Assembly (NCBI GenBank): GCA_035556075.1
Contig: DATMFQ010000025.1
Coordinates: forward strand, 1-41,488
Direction: 5' to 3'
Length of the DNA: 41,488 nt
Source of the DNA: 73-13 sp035556075
GTDB lineage: Bacteria; Actinomycetota; Actinomycetes; Actinomycetales; Microbacteriaceae
The notes under the pieces were generated by a model. That model saw nothing but the letters and a program-made list of their open reading frames with translations. It did not search any database and was not told the DNA's origin. Positions within the stretch are counted from its first letter, which is position 1; each line of letters starts with the position of its first letter. This document shows, one piece after another, positions 1-7,159 of this stretch. The translations under genes were made by a program, and so were the position numbers.

Positions 1-23
1 GCATTCGTCAGGGTGCGGGTCAT
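1..23 (-). CDS. Possible start of a leftward gene cut by the window edge
   Basis: On the minus strand an ATG at 23-21 overlaps the TGA stop of the histidine phosphatase gene (22-20) in an ATGA arrangement, typical of translationally coupled neighbours. Only seven full codons are visible (M-T-R-T-L-T-N), so no function can be given. It could equally be a chance ATG. Confidence 0.3.
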
Positions 24-736
24 GTCGGCAGTCTAGAGCCGTCCCTAGCAGAATGCGCGGGCGCGCGGGACTCGGTGACTCGCGGATCGCCGTCGACGAC
101 GTCGATCTCGGTGTCGATGGGGTCCGGGTCGTCCGCGGGGATCTCCGCATCGGGCCAGCGCAGTAGCCGCCAGCCGGTCTCGGGCGTGCCTTCCAATTCG
201 ACGACCCCCGCATTCGGCAGATGATGGTGGGCGGTGAACTCGGGCAGGATGTTCGTCGCGCGGGCGGCGACCCAGATCCGGATCGCCGCACCGTGGCTGA
301 CCAGGACAGGGTGACGCGCCTCGCGCACCGCTCGCTCGATATCCGCGTCATAGCGGCCGAAGAACTCGTGCCCGTCCGGCCCGTCCGGCATCGCCTGGTC
401 GAGGTCGCCGAGACCCCAGCTGAAGGCGGTCTCCATGTAGCGGCGGACCGATGCCTGGTCACCGCGCATCTCGAGCGAGCCTGCCTCGACCTCGTGCAGC
501 CCAGGCAGCTCGACGCGCTCGAGGTCTCGGGCCAGCGCGAGTGGCGCCGCCGTCACGTGGGTGCGCACGAGACGACTGACGTACACGGCATCGACAGGGG
601 CGTCGCCGAACTGGCTGGGGAGCGCCTCGGCCTGGGCGGTGCCGAGATCAGTGAGCCCGGGGCCCGGGGCGCCGGTGTCGAGGAGTCCGCGGACGTTGGA
701 GGGGGTCTGGCCGTGCCGGATCAGGGTGAGGCGCAT
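20..736 (-). CDS. Histidine phosphatase family protein (phosphoglycerate mutase-like)
   Basis: A 238-residue cytoplasmic protein of the histidine phosphatase (phosphoglycerate mutase-like) superfamily, which transfers phosphate through a phospho-histidine. The N-terminal motif L-I-R-H-G-Q-T holds the catalytic histidine about residue 8. The second conserved histidine is in V-S-H-G-A-A about two thirds along. The substrate cannot be told from sequence. An open frame extends upstream to 928, but the ATG at 736 begins exactly at the family's beta strand and lies one base after the stop of the peroxidase gene, so the longer frame is rejected. The C-terminal 40 residues are acidic and proline-rich and look like a non-conserved tail. 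It is probably co-transcribed with the peroxidase from the promoter at 1230. Confidence 0.85.
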   Translation of the reverse strand: MRLTLIRHGQTPSNVRGLLDTGAPGPGLTDLGTAQAEALPSQFGDAPVDAVYVSRLVRTHVTAAPLALARDLERVELPGLHEVEAGSLEMRGDQASVRRYMETAFSWGLGDLDQAMPDGPDGHEFFGRYDADIERAVREARHPVLVSHGAAIRIWVAARATNILPEFTAHHHLPNAGVVELEGTPETGWRLLRWPDAEIPADDPDPIDTEIDVVDGDPRVTESRAPAHSARDGSRLPT

Positions 737-737
737 A

Positions 738-1223
738 TCAGCGGGGGAGATTCGCTTCGATGGCCGCGATGATCGCGGGGTCATCGGGCTGCGTGTGGGG
801 CCGGAAGCGCAGCACCTCACCGGACGGGGTGACGAGGAACTTCTCGAAGTTCCACTCCACCTTCCCCGCCTCGCCCTTCGCGTCCTTCGCCTTGCGCAGC
901 TCCTGGTAGAGCGGGTGGGCGTGGCCACCGTTCACCTTGATCTTCTCGAACATGGGGAAGGTCACGCCCCACGTCGTCGTGCAGTACTCGAGGATCCGCT
1001 CGTTGCTGCCGGGTTCCTGGGCCAGGAACTGGTTGCACGGGAAACCGAGCACCGTGAAGCCACGGTCGTGGTAGCGCTGCTGGAGCGCCTCGAGCCCCGC
1101 GTACTGGGGCGTGTTGCCGCACCGCGAGGCGACGTTGACGATGAGGAGCACCTGGTCCCGGTAGGGCTCCAGCGTCGTCGCCTCGCCCTGAATCGTCGTG
1201 ACGGGCGTTGTCAAGAGGTCCAT
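738..1223 (-). CDS. Glutathione peroxidase-type thiol peroxidase
   Basis: A 161-residue thioredoxin-fold peroxidase of the glutathione peroxidase family. The peroxidatic cysteine is C35 in N-V-A-S-R-C-G, followed by G-F-P-C-N-Q-F (C63, Q65) and W-N-F (W124, N125), the usual catalytic set. C81 sits where thioredoxin-dependent members carry the resolving cysteine. Actinobacteria usually lack glutathione, so the reductant is more likely thioredoxin or a mycothiol system; this is inference. It uses cysteine, not selenocysteine. The ATG at 1223 is six bases downstream of a TACCCT box, so the message is probably leaderless. The histidine phosphatase gene follows with one base between. Confidence 0.92.
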   Translation of the reverse strand: MDLLTTPVTTIQGEATTLEPYRDQVLLIVNVASRCGNTPQYAGLEALQQRYHDRGFTVLGFPCNQFLAQEPGSNERILEYCTTTWGVTFPMFEKIKVNGGHAHPLYQELRKAKDAKGEAGKVEWNFEKFLVTPSGEVLRFRPHTQPDDPAIIAAIEANLPR

Positions 1224-1235
1224 GTCGGCAGGGTA
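1224..1235 (-). promoter_or_regulatory. Leaderless-type promoter -10 for the peroxidase gene
   Basis: On the minus strand TACCCT (1235-1230) is followed by six bases and the ATG at 1223. This fits TANNNT with transcription starting at or next to the start codon. No convincing -35 is visible. Confidence 0.6.
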
Positions 1236-1266
1236 CGCCGGTCATCTGAGCGCAATGTGCACGCAG

Positions 1267-1279
1267 TAGGGTTCAAAAT
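1267..1279 (+). promoter_or_regulatory. Leaderless-type promoter -10 for the EEP gene
   Basis: TAGGGT (1267-1272) is followed by seven bases and the GTG at 1280, with no Shine-Dalgarno sequence between. It is divergent from the peroxidase promoter at 1230. Confidence 0.55.
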
Positions 1280-1960
1280 GTGATCCGGGTGATCAGCTAC
1301 AACCTCTACCACAGCCGCGCCGCGGAGGAACTCGCGGGGCTGGTAGCTGGCGAGCCCGATCTCGACGCGCTCTGCGTCCAGGAGGCGTACCGGGTCGGGC
1401 TCTCCTCGAGCATCGGCGGTCTGCGCCTGGCCGCGCACACGGGGCGCAACATGCTCGCGCTCGCCGTCTATGTACGTCACGAACGCTTCGAGGAGCTCGC
1501 GAGCGGCACATTCGAGCTGAAGAAGTCGCTGCACGACGCCGTCTTCGACCGGACCCGGGAGCGAGTCGTCGGCGTGCACCTGCGCGAGCGCGACACCGGC
1601 CGGGAGCTCGTCGTCGCCTCCTTCCACGCGGCGCCGCCGACGGCTCGATCCGCGCTCCGACGCCAGCAGATCCAGACCGCGCACGACCGGCTCCTGCAGC
1701 TCGGCGAGGGAGCACCCGTGCTCATGGTCGGCGACTACAACTATCCGTTGTTTCATAACCGGCTTGGCCACCGGCTCGGGCGCAGCGGCATCGATTTGAC
1801 CCTCAGCGACAAACGCACCTACCAGACCATGAAGATCATGAAAGGCCACTTCGATTTCGTCACCGCGACCGGCATCGAGGTGGTCGAAGTGCAGACGCTG
1901 CCGCGCGGTCGCAGCGACCACGCACCGATCCTCGTCACGGCGCAGTCGGCCGCGGCGTAG
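1280..1960 (+). CDS. Endonuclease/exonuclease/phosphatase (EEP) family protein
   Basis: A 226-residue protein of the EEP metallo-phosphodiesterase fold, which includes AP endonucleases, DNase I-like nucleases and sphingomyelinase or inositol phosphatases. The conserved pieces are in order: an N-terminal S-Y-N-L-Y strand, a V-Q-E metal-binding glutamate near residue 38, M-V-G-D-Y-N-Y with the catalytic Asp/Asn pair, and a terminal S-D-H-A-P-I motif carrying the catalytic histidine. No signal peptide is seen, so it is probably cytoplasmic. The substrate cannot be assigned. The GTG start is taken because the first strand begins there and a -10-like box lies just upstream. Confidence 0.85.
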   Translation: MIRVISYNLYHSRAAEELAGLVAGEPDLDALCVQEAYRVGLSSSIGGLRLAAHTGRNMLALAVYVRHERFEELASGTFELKKSLHDAVFDRTRERVVGVHLRERDTGRELVVASFHAAPPTARSALRRQQIQTAHDRLLQLGEGAPVLMVGDYNYPLFHNRLGHRLGRSGIDLTLSDKRTYQTMKIMKGHFDFVTATGIEVVEVQTLPRGRSDHAPILVTAQSAAA

Positions 1961-1963
1961 TGC

Positions 1964-1969
1964 TAGCAT
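1964..1969 (+). promoter_or_regulatory. Possible -10 of the tRNA-Leu promoter
   Basis: TAGCAT lies 32 bases before the tRNA 5' end and just after the stop codon of the EEP gene. No clear -35 was found, so this is tentative. Confidence 0.3.
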
Positions 1970-2001
1970 TGCTCCTCGTGTTCCCCACAAGGGAGCACTG
2001 C

Positions 2002-2084
2002 GCGCGGGTGGCGGAATGGCAGACGCGCTAGCTTGAGGTGCTAGTGCCCTAACGGGCGTGGGGGTTCAAGTCCCCCTCCGCGCA
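2002..2084 (+). tRNA. tRNA-Leu (anticodon GAG)
   Basis: An 83-nt class II tRNA that folds fully by eye. The acceptor stem pairs GCGCGGG (2002-2008) with TCCGCGC (2077-2083), with one G-U pair and discriminator A at 2084. The D arm has GCG/CGC. The anticodon stem CTAGC/GCTAG encloses the loop TTGAGGT, with anticodon GAG at 2035-2037. A long variable arm GCCC-TAAC-GGGC and a T arm GGGGG-TTCAAGT-CCCCC complete it. GAG reads the leucine codons CTC and CTT. The CCA end is not encoded. Confidence 0.97.
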
Positions 2085-2089
2085 CAGTG

Positions 2090-2138
2090 GCCCTGAGTCC
2101 CGTTATCGCTGCAGAGCGAGACGCGACTCAGGGCTTTT
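2090..2138 (+). terminator. Rho-independent terminator after tRNA-Leu
   Basis: GCCCTGAGTC (2090-2099) pairs perfectly with GACTCAGGGC (2125-2134), followed at once by TTTT. The 25-base loop is long but could fold further. Its position six bases after the tRNA fits a tRNA terminator. Confidence 0.8.
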
Positions 2139-2187
2139 CTGGTTGCCCGCGACCGCCGCTGCGCCCACATTCCTGCCCTGGCGGACT

Positions 2188-2271
2188 GCACGAAGTACTG
2201 AGGAATGCGCGGAGTGCTGACCGCGGCACCGCATTCCTCAAGTACTTGGGAGATATCTCAGTACTTCGTGC
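2188..2271. repeat. Nested inverted-repeat element with AGTACT cores
   Basis: A perfect 15-bp inverted repeat, GCACGAAGTACTGAG (2188-2202) with CTCAGTACTTCGTGC (2257-2271). A second inner partner at 2230-2247 is complementary to 2193-2209 apart from one inserted A. The left arm can therefore pair with either of two right arms. Two small palindromes, AAGTACTT (2240-2247) and GAGATATCTC (2250-2259), lie inside. The hexamer AGTACT occurs three times. The element lies between the tRNA terminator and the DUF488 promoter. It may be an operator array, an alternative-fold leader or a small palindromic repeat element. Confidence 0.75.
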
Positions 2272-2312
2272 TCGCGCCGCCGTCCCCGAACGTCGGGCCG
2301 ACGCCCCGGGAG

Positions 2313-2326
2313 TATGGTCGAAGTAC
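2313..2326 (+). promoter_or_regulatory. Promoter -10 and overlapping CGAAGTAC site for the DUF488 gene
   Basis: TATGGT (2313-2318) is a TANNNT -10 box that would place the transcript start near 2325 and leave a leader of about 20 bases with a GGGAGG ribosome site. Directly after it lies CGAAGTAC (2319-2326), the same 8-mer found in the arms of the inverted repeat upstream (2191-2198, and as its complement at 2261-2268). Confidence 0.45.
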
Positions 2327-2345
2327 CGCGAGCGGGAGGCGACAC

Positions 2346-2708
2346 ATGTCCGGACATACGCTGCGAATCAAGCGGATTTATGACGAAGCCGCCGCTGACG
2401 ACGGCTTCCGGGTGCTCGTGGATCGGCTCTGGCCCAGGGGCGTGTCGAAGGAGCGCGCCGAGCTCGGCCTGTGGCTCAAAGAGATCGCCCCGAGTACGGA
2501 GCTGCGGAACTGGTGGGACCACGATCCTGCGCGACTCGACGAGTTCACCGCTCGGTATCACGCGGAGCTCGACGACAATCCCGCCGTCGATGAGCTCCGC
2601 GAGGTCACCGCCACGCACCCGACGACGACGCTGCTGTACGGCGCCCACGATCCGGAGCTCAACCAGGCTCGGGTGCTGCGCGACTACCTTGGTGGTGCGA
2701 CCTCGTGA
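2346..2708 (+). CDS. DUF488 family (YeaO-like) protein
   Basis: A 120-residue protein of the DUF488 family. The family signature V-L-V-D-R-L-W-P-R-G-V lies about residues 22-32, followed by W-L-K-E-I-A-P-S and a W-W-D-H-D segment. The biochemical role of the family is not established. The ATG at 2346 is preceded by the strong ribosome site GGGAGG, so the longer open frame starting at 2205 is not used. The stop codon overlaps the GTG of the next gene (GTGA), so the two are probably translated together. The last 18 bases of the leader are identical to those before tatA. Confidence 0.85.
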   Translation: MSGHTLRIKRIYDEAAADDGFRVLVDRLWPRGVSKERAELGLWLKEIAPSTELRNWWDHDPARLDEFTARYHAELDDNPAVDELREVTATHPTTTLLYGAHDPELNQARVLRDYLGGATS

Positions 2709-3775
2709 GTGTCGCGCGACTGAGCTGCCTGCTCGGCATCGAGACACCGATCCTGCTCGGCGCGTTCGGGGGACTGTCCTCGGTCGAGCTGACCGCGACG
2801 GTCAGCGAGCTCGGCGGGCTCGGCTCCTACGGACTGTACGGCTACGACGGCGCCCGCATCACCCAGACGGCGGACGCCCTCCGGGCGGCAACCGACAAGC
2901 CGATCGCATTGAACCTCTGGCTCCCGACCGGGGATGAAGTGCTGCCGGGGGAGGCCGACCTGGACGCCGCCCGCGAGGCCACGCGCCCGATCTTCGCCGA
3001 GCTCGGCATCCCACTGCCGCCGCTGCCCGACCGATTCCTGCCGGATGCCCAGGAGCAGCTCGACGCCGTCATCGCGGCGCGACCCGCGGTGCTCAGCCTC
3101 GTGTACGGGGTCCCATCGGCAGAGCTCGTCGCACGGGCCCACGATGCCGGGATCCGCGTCGTCGGCAGCGCCACCACCGTCGCGGAGGCGGTCGCGCTCG
3201 AGACGGCCGGCGTCGACGCGGTCATCGCGACCGGCTTCGAGGCGGCCGGCCACCGAGTCTCGTTCCTCCGTCCCGCGGCCGAGTCCCTGGTTGGCACCTT
3301 CGCGCTCGTGCCGCAGGTCGTGGACGCCGTCGGCGTGCCGGTCATCGCCGCCGGTGGCGTCGCCGACCGGCGGGGCGTCGCGGCCGCGATCGCGCTCGGG
3401 GCCTCCGGGGTCCTCGCGGGCACCGCATTCCTCAGGACTCGTCAGTCCGCCGCGACCGAGGCGCACCGGCAAGCGATCATCACGGCGACTGCGGACAGCA
3501 GTGTGCTGACCACCGCGATGAGCGGGCGGCTCGCGAGAGGGGCGCGCAACCGCGCGGTGCGTGAGCTCGAGGCGAGCGGTGCGATCGCGCCGTTCCCGGC
3601 GCAGAACTGGCTCACCGGGCGATTTCGTGGCGAGGCGGGGCGGCTGGGCCTCGGCGACCTGCTGTCGCTGTGGCTTGGCCAGGCGGCACCGCTGGCACGC
3701 CACGAGGACGCGCGAGAAGTGTTCGCGGAGCTGGCGGCAGGACTGCCGACACCGATCGCCCGCGGCGGCGAGTAA
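2705..3775 (+). CDS. Nitronate monooxygenase family FMN-dependent oxidoreductase
   Basis: A 356-residue FMN-binding TIM-barrel protein of the nitronate monooxygenase (2-nitropropane dioxygenase) family. Family features are the N-terminal P-I-L-L-G-A-F-G-G-L segment, the central G-V-D-A-V-I-A-T-G-F-E-A-A-G-H-R, and the phosphate-binding V-I-A-A-G-G-V-A-D-R-R-G and G-A-S-G-V-L-A-G-T-A-F-L loops. These enzymes oxidise alkyl nitronates, though many bacterial members have unknown substrates. It starts with GTG overlapping the upstream stop by four bases. Its stop codon TAA forms part of the -10 box of uppP. Confidence 0.88.
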   Translation: MSVARLSCLLGIETPILLGAFGGLSSVELTATVSELGGLGSYGLYGYDGARITQTADALRAATDKPIALNLWLPTGDEVLPGEADLDAAREATRPIFAELGIPLPPLPDRFLPDAQEQLDAVIAARPAVLSLVYGVPSAELVARAHDAGIRVVGSATTVAEAVALETAGVDAVIATGFEAAGHRVSFLRPAAESLVGTFALVPQVVDAVGVPVIAAGGVADRRGVAAAIALGASGVLAGTAFLRTRQSAATEAHRQAIITATADSSVLTTAMSGRLARGARNRAVRELEASGAIAPFPAQNWLTGRFRGEAGRLGLGDLLSLWLGQAAPLARHEDAREVFAELAAGLPTPIARGGE

Positions 3776-3784
3776 CCTCATGCG
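3773..3784 (+). promoter_or_regulatory. Leaderless-type promoter -10 for uppP
   Basis: TAACCT (3773-3778), whose first three bases are the stop codon of the upstream gene, is followed by six bases and the GTG at 3785. There is no Shine-Dalgarno sequence. Confidence 0.55.
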
Positions 3785-4624
3785 GTGACGTTCTTCGAGG
3801 CCATCATCCTCGGCCTGATCCAGGGCCTCACCGAGTTCCTCCCGATCTCCTCGAGCGCGCACCTCAGGATCGTCGGCGAATTCCTGCCCTCGGCCGTGGA
3901 CCCCGGCGCGACCTTCACGGCGATCACCCAGATCGGCACGGAGCTCGCGGTCATCATCTACTTCCGCCGGGACATTGTGCGGATCATCGGCAGGTGGTGC
4001 CGGCACTTCTCGAGGGCGTCCGGGATCCCGAAGGGTGACCCAGACGTCCGGCTCGGCTGGATCGTCATCATCGGCACGGTGCCGATCGGGATCGTGGGCT
4101 TCCTCGCCCAGGACTACATCCGTGACGCGTTCCGCAACCTGTGGATCGTCGCCGTGCTGCTTATCGTGTTCGGCATCCTGCTCTGGCTTGCCGACTGGCT
4201 CGGTCGTCGCACCCGCGAACTGGATCGGATGACCTACCGGCACGGTATCTGGATCGGTCTGGCACAGGTGCTGGCCCTGGTGCCCGGCGTCTCACGCTCC
4301 GGCGCGACCACCTCGATGGGGCTTGCGCTCGGCTACACCCGACCCGCCGCGGCGAGATTTGCATTCCTGCTCGCCATCCCAGCGGTGCTCGGCAGCGGTG
4401 GCTACGAACTCGTGACGGCGCTGCGGACGGGCACGACCGGCTACTTCGGCTACGCCGAGACCGCGGTCGCGACCGTCATCGCCTTCGTCGTCGGCTGGCT
4501 CGTCATCGCCTTCCTCATGCGATACATCCAGACCCGGTCGTTCCTGCCCTTCGTCATCTACCGCATCGCGCTCGGCGCGGCGATCATGATCCTGCTCGCC
4601 GCGGGACTGCTCCGCGCGGCGTAG
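3785..4624 (+). CDS. uppP: Undecaprenyl-diphosphatase UppP (BacA)
   Basis: A 279-residue integral membrane protein that dephosphorylates undecaprenyl diphosphate to recycle the lipid carrier of cell wall synthesis; overproduction gives bacitracin tolerance. The N-terminal catalytic block Q-G-L-T-E-F-L-P-I-S-S-S-A-H and the later P-G-V-S-R-S-G-A-T motif are both intact. About eight hydrophobic segments are present, and the length is normal. The GTG at 3785 is the first codon of the conserved N-terminus. It converges with the PAC2 gene with nine bases between the stop codons. Confidence 0.96.
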   Translation: MTFFEAIILGLIQGLTEFLPISSSAHLRIVGEFLPSAVDPGATFTAITQIGTELAVIIYFRRDIVRIIGRWCRHFSRASGIPKGDPDVRLGWIVIIGTVPIGIVGFLAQDYIRDAFRNLWIVAVLLIVFGILLWLADWLGRRTRELDRMTYRHGIWIGLAQVLALVPGVSRSGATTSMGLALGYTRPAAARFAFLLAIPAVLGSGGYELVTALRTGTTGYFGYAETAVATVIAFVVGWLVIAFLMRYIQTRSFLPFVIYRIALGAAIMILLAAGLLRAA

Positions 4625-4633
4625 CGGGGTGGC

Positions 4634-5473
4634 TCAGGCGCCGGGCTGCTCGCCGCGGCCGCGCAGGTAGCGCTCGAACTCCTCGGCGATCGCCTCCCCG
4701 CTCGCCTCCGGCGCGTCGACCGTGTCGCGGGCGCGCTCGAGCGTCTCGATGTACGAGGCCATCTCCTCGTCCTCCTCGGCGAGTTGGTCGATGCCGGACT
4801 CCCAGGCGGCCGCCTCGGCGAGCAGTTCCCGCCGATCCACCCGAATGCCGACGAGCTCCTCGAGCCGGTCGAGGAGCGCCAGCGTCGCCTTCGGGCTCGG
4901 TGAGCTGTGCACGTAGTGCGGGACCGAGGCCCACACCGACACCGTCGGGATCCCGACCTCCTCGAATGCGGCGGCCAGCACCGACAGGATCCCGACGGGA
5001 CCCTCGTACTGCGGCCGCGGCAGCCCGAGGATCTCGCGAAGCTCGGTCCCCTCGCTGGAGGCGTGGACGCCGATCGGCCGACTGTGTGGCACGTCGGCGA
5101 GCATCGCGCCAAGGAACACGACGACGTCGAGCTCGTACTCGTCGATGAGCTCCATGAGCTCAGCGGCGAAGGTCTGCCAGCCGCGGGACGGCTCGGTGCC
5201 GAGGAGCAGATGCACGCCGTCCGCGCCCTTGGTCGGCGCGTACAGGGTCACGCCGGGCCAGGTGATCCGGCGCACACCGTCGGCGTCCGTGCCGATGACT
5301 GGCCGGGCGAACTGGTAGTCGTAGTAGTCCTCGGGATCGATCTCGAATGCGACGCGCGGCTCATACTCGTCGCGCAGCCGTCGCACCGCCCCACTCGCCG
5401 CCTCTCCGGCGTCATTCCAGCCCTCGAAGGCGACCACGAGGATCCGGGCACCGCTGAGCACCGACTCGGACAT
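4634..5473 (-). CDS. PAC2 family protein
   Basis: A 279-residue soluble protein of the PAC2 family, related to proteasome assembly chaperones and common in actinobacteria. The start V-V-A-F-E-G-W-N-D-A-G-E-A is the family hallmark, followed by a central V-V-F-L-G-A-M-L-A-D-V-P-H-S-R-P segment and G-I-L-S-V-L. The bacterial function is not settled. It lies in the neighbourhood where actinobacteria usually carry pupylation genes, but those are missing here. The ATG at 5473 is six bases after a TATCCT box, so it is probably leaderless and shares a compact bidirectional promoter with the HAD gene. Confidence 0.88.
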   Translation of the reverse strand: MSESVLSGARILVVAFEGWNDAGEAASGAVRRLRDEYEPRVAFEIDPEDYYDYQFARPVIGTDADGVRRITWPGVTLYAPTKGADGVHLLLGTEPSRGWQTFAAELMELIDEYELDVVVFLGAMLADVPHSRPIGVHASSEGTELREILGLPRPQYEGPVGILSVLAAAFEEVGIPTVSVWASVPHYVHSSPSPKATLALLDRLEELVGIRVDRRELLAEAAAWESGIDQLAEEDEEMASYIETLERARDTVDAPEASGEAIAEEFERYLRGRGEQPGA

Positions 5474-5503
5474 GCCCCCAGGATAGAACTAGCATCGGTG
5501 CAC
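5474..5503. promoter_or_regulatory. Back-to-back leaderless promoters for PAC2 and HAD genes
   Basis: On the minus strand TATCCT (5485-5480) is followed by six bases and the PAC2 ATG. On the plus strand TAGCAT (5490-5495) is followed by eight bases and the HAD ATG. The two -10 boxes are only four bases apart, so polymerase could not occupy both at once. Confidence 0.5.
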
Positions 5504-6169
5504 ATGGCGGTGGAACGGCGAATCGGCGTGCTCTGGGACATGGATGGCACGCTCGTGAATACGGAACCGCTCTGGATGCAGGCCGAAGAGGAACTGGTTG
5601 GCTCCTTCGGGGGCGTGTGGACGCAGGAGCAGGCACTGCAATGCGTCGGTCAGGGCCTACCCACCTCCGCGCGGATCCTGCAGGCCGCCGGCGTGCGCCT
5701 CAGTGAGGACGAGATCATCGATTGGCTCACCGACCATGTCACCGCCCATCTCGATCCGGCGGCGATGCCGTGGCGGCCCGGCGCCGTCGAACTGCTGCGG
5801 GAACTGCACGAGGCCGGAGTGCCCAACGCGCTCGTCACGATGTCCTATCGCCGGATGGCGGAGGCGATTGCCGGACAGCTCGGATTCGCCGGGTTCGACG
5901 CGATCGTGGCCGGTGACGAGGTCGCGCACGAGAAGCCGCACCCCGACCCCTATCTCCGTGGTGCCGCCGCGCTCGGGCTCGATCCCGCCGACTGCGTCGC
6001 ATTCGAGGATTCCGTCTTCGGGGTCGCGTCGGCCGTCGCCGCCGGCACCATCGCCGTCGCCGTGCCGTTCCTGGTCGAGATCCCGGACGCGGGCGACCAC
6101 CACCGATGGACGAGCCTCGACGGCCGCACTGCCGCTGACGTGCTCGCGCTTGAGCGGATCGCCGCGTGA
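5504..6169 (+). CDS. HAD superfamily hydrolase, beta-phosphoglucomutase/phosphatase-like
   Basis: A 221-residue haloacid dehalogenase-type hydrolase. Motif I is D-M-D-G-T-L-V, with nucleophile and acid-base aspartates near residues 12 and 14. A helical cap follows, then motif II V-T-M-S, the lysine of motif III in H-E-K-P-H-P-D-P-Y, and motif IV F-E-D-S-V-F-G-V. The set fits the sugar-phosphate phosphatase or phosphoglucomutase subclass; the substrate is unknown. The ATG at 5504 is chosen; a GTG at 5498 would add two residues. Its stop overlaps the GTG of trmI by four bases (GTGA). Confidence 0.9.
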   Translation: MAVERRIGVLWDMDGTLVNTEPLWMQAEEELVGSFGGVWTQEQALQCVGQGLPTSARILQAAGVRLSEDEIIDWLTDHVTAHLDPAAMPWRPGAVELLRELHEAGVPNALVTMSYRRMAEAIAGQLGFAGFDAIVAGDEVAHEKPHPDPYLRGAAALGLDPADCVAFEDSVFGVASAVAAGTIAVAVPFLVEIPDAGDHHRWTSLDGRTAADVLALERIAA

Positions 6170-7155
6170 ACGCGCCGCGAGGCCCGTTCCGCCCCGGGGA
6201 GCGGGTGCAGATCACGGGACCCAAGGGGCGCCGCAATACGATCACGCTCACCGTCGGCGGTGAGTTCCACAGCCACCGCGGCGTCATCGCCCACGACGAC
6301 ATCATCGGCCGTGAGGACGGCATCGTCGTCGAATCGAGCAACGATGAGGCGTACCTGTGCCTACGTCCGCTGCTCACCGACTTCGTCATGTCGATGCCCC
6401 GCGGCGCGGCCATCGTCTATCCGAAGGACGCCGCCCAGATCATCGCGCAGGCGGACATCTTCCCTGGCGCGCGGGTCGTCGAGGCCGGGGTCGGGTCCGG
6501 CGCGCTCAGCCTCTGGCTGCTCAGGGCAATCGGGGCGGAGGGCCGATTGCTATCCGTCGAGCGGCGGGAGGAATTCGCGGCCGTCGCGGCGGCGAACGCC
6601 ACCGCGTTCCTCGGCGCGCCCCCGACGAACTGGGAGATTGCGCTCGGCGACTTCGCTGACGTCGTGCCCGAGCGCCTCGCGCCCGGCAGCGTCGATCGGA
6701 TCATCCTCGACATGCTGGCCCCGTGGGAATGCGTGCCCGCGGCCGCCGCAGCGCTCGCCCCCGGTGGCGTGATCTGCGTGTACGTCGCGACCGTCACGCA
6801 GCTGTCGCGCACCGTCGAGCAGCTCCGCGCGAGCGCCGCATTCACCCCACCGGCCTCCAGCGAGACGCTGCTGCGCACCTGGCACGTCGAGGGCCTCGCC
6901 GTCCGGCCGGACCACCGCATGAGTGGGCACACCGGCTTCCTGGTGACCGCCCGGCGGCTCGCTCCCGGTACGATCCTGCCCGCACGCAAGCGTCGTGCCT
7001 CCAAGGACGACTACAGCGACGAGGATCTCGAACTGTGGACACCGGGGGCGGTCGGGCAGCGGGAGACGAGCGCGAAGCGCGCCCGGAAGGCCGTCCGGCA
7101 GGCGCGTGCCGCGGCGGACGCCGCACTGGGCAGTGCGGAAGGCTCGCTAGAGTAG
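6166..7155 (+). CDS. trmI: tRNA (adenine-N1)-methyltransferase TrmI
   Basis: A 329-residue S-adenosylmethionine-dependent enzyme that makes 1-methyladenosine at position 58 in the tRNA T loop. An N-terminal beta domain (residues 1-70) is followed by a Rossmann methyltransferase domain with the cofactor loop V-E-A-G-V-G-S-G-A-L-S and the motif I-L-D-M-L-A-P-W-E. The C-terminal 50 residues are basic and low in complexity. In many actinobacteria this gene directly precedes the proteasomal ATPase gene; here an FKBP lipoprotein follows instead. The GTG start overlaps the HAD stop. Confidence 0.94.
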   Translation: MNAPRGPFRPGERVQITGPKGRRNTITLTVGGEFHSHRGVIAHDDIIGREDGIVVESSNDEAYLCLRPLLTDFVMSMPRGAAIVYPKDAAQIIAQADIFPGARVVEAGVGSGALSLWLLRAIGAEGRLLSVERREEFAAVAAANATAFLGAPPTNWEIALGDFADVVPERLAPGSVDRIILDMLAPWECVPAAAAALAPGGVICVYVATVTQLSRTVEQLRASAAFTPPASSETLLRTWHVEGLAVRPDHRMSGHTGFLVTARRLAPGTILPARKRRASKDDYSDEDLELWTPGAVGQRETSAKRARKAVRQARAAADAALGSAEGSLE

Positions 7156-7159
7156 CCCG
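7148..7159 (+). promoter_or_regulatory. Leaderless-type promoter -10 for the FKBP lipoprotein gene
   Basis: TAGAGT (7148-7153) ends at the first base of the trmI stop codon and is followed by six bases and the GTG at 7160. Confidence 0.5.

Noticed and set aside
20..928. A 302-residue version of the histidine phosphatase
   Set aside because: The first 64 residues are arginine/serine-rich out-of-frame translation of the peroxidase gene; the conserved protein starts at 736.
2188..2271. CRISPR-like or attachment-site repeat beside the tRNA gene
   Set aside because: There are no regularly spaced direct repeats, no copy of the tRNA 3' end, and no integrase gene nearby.
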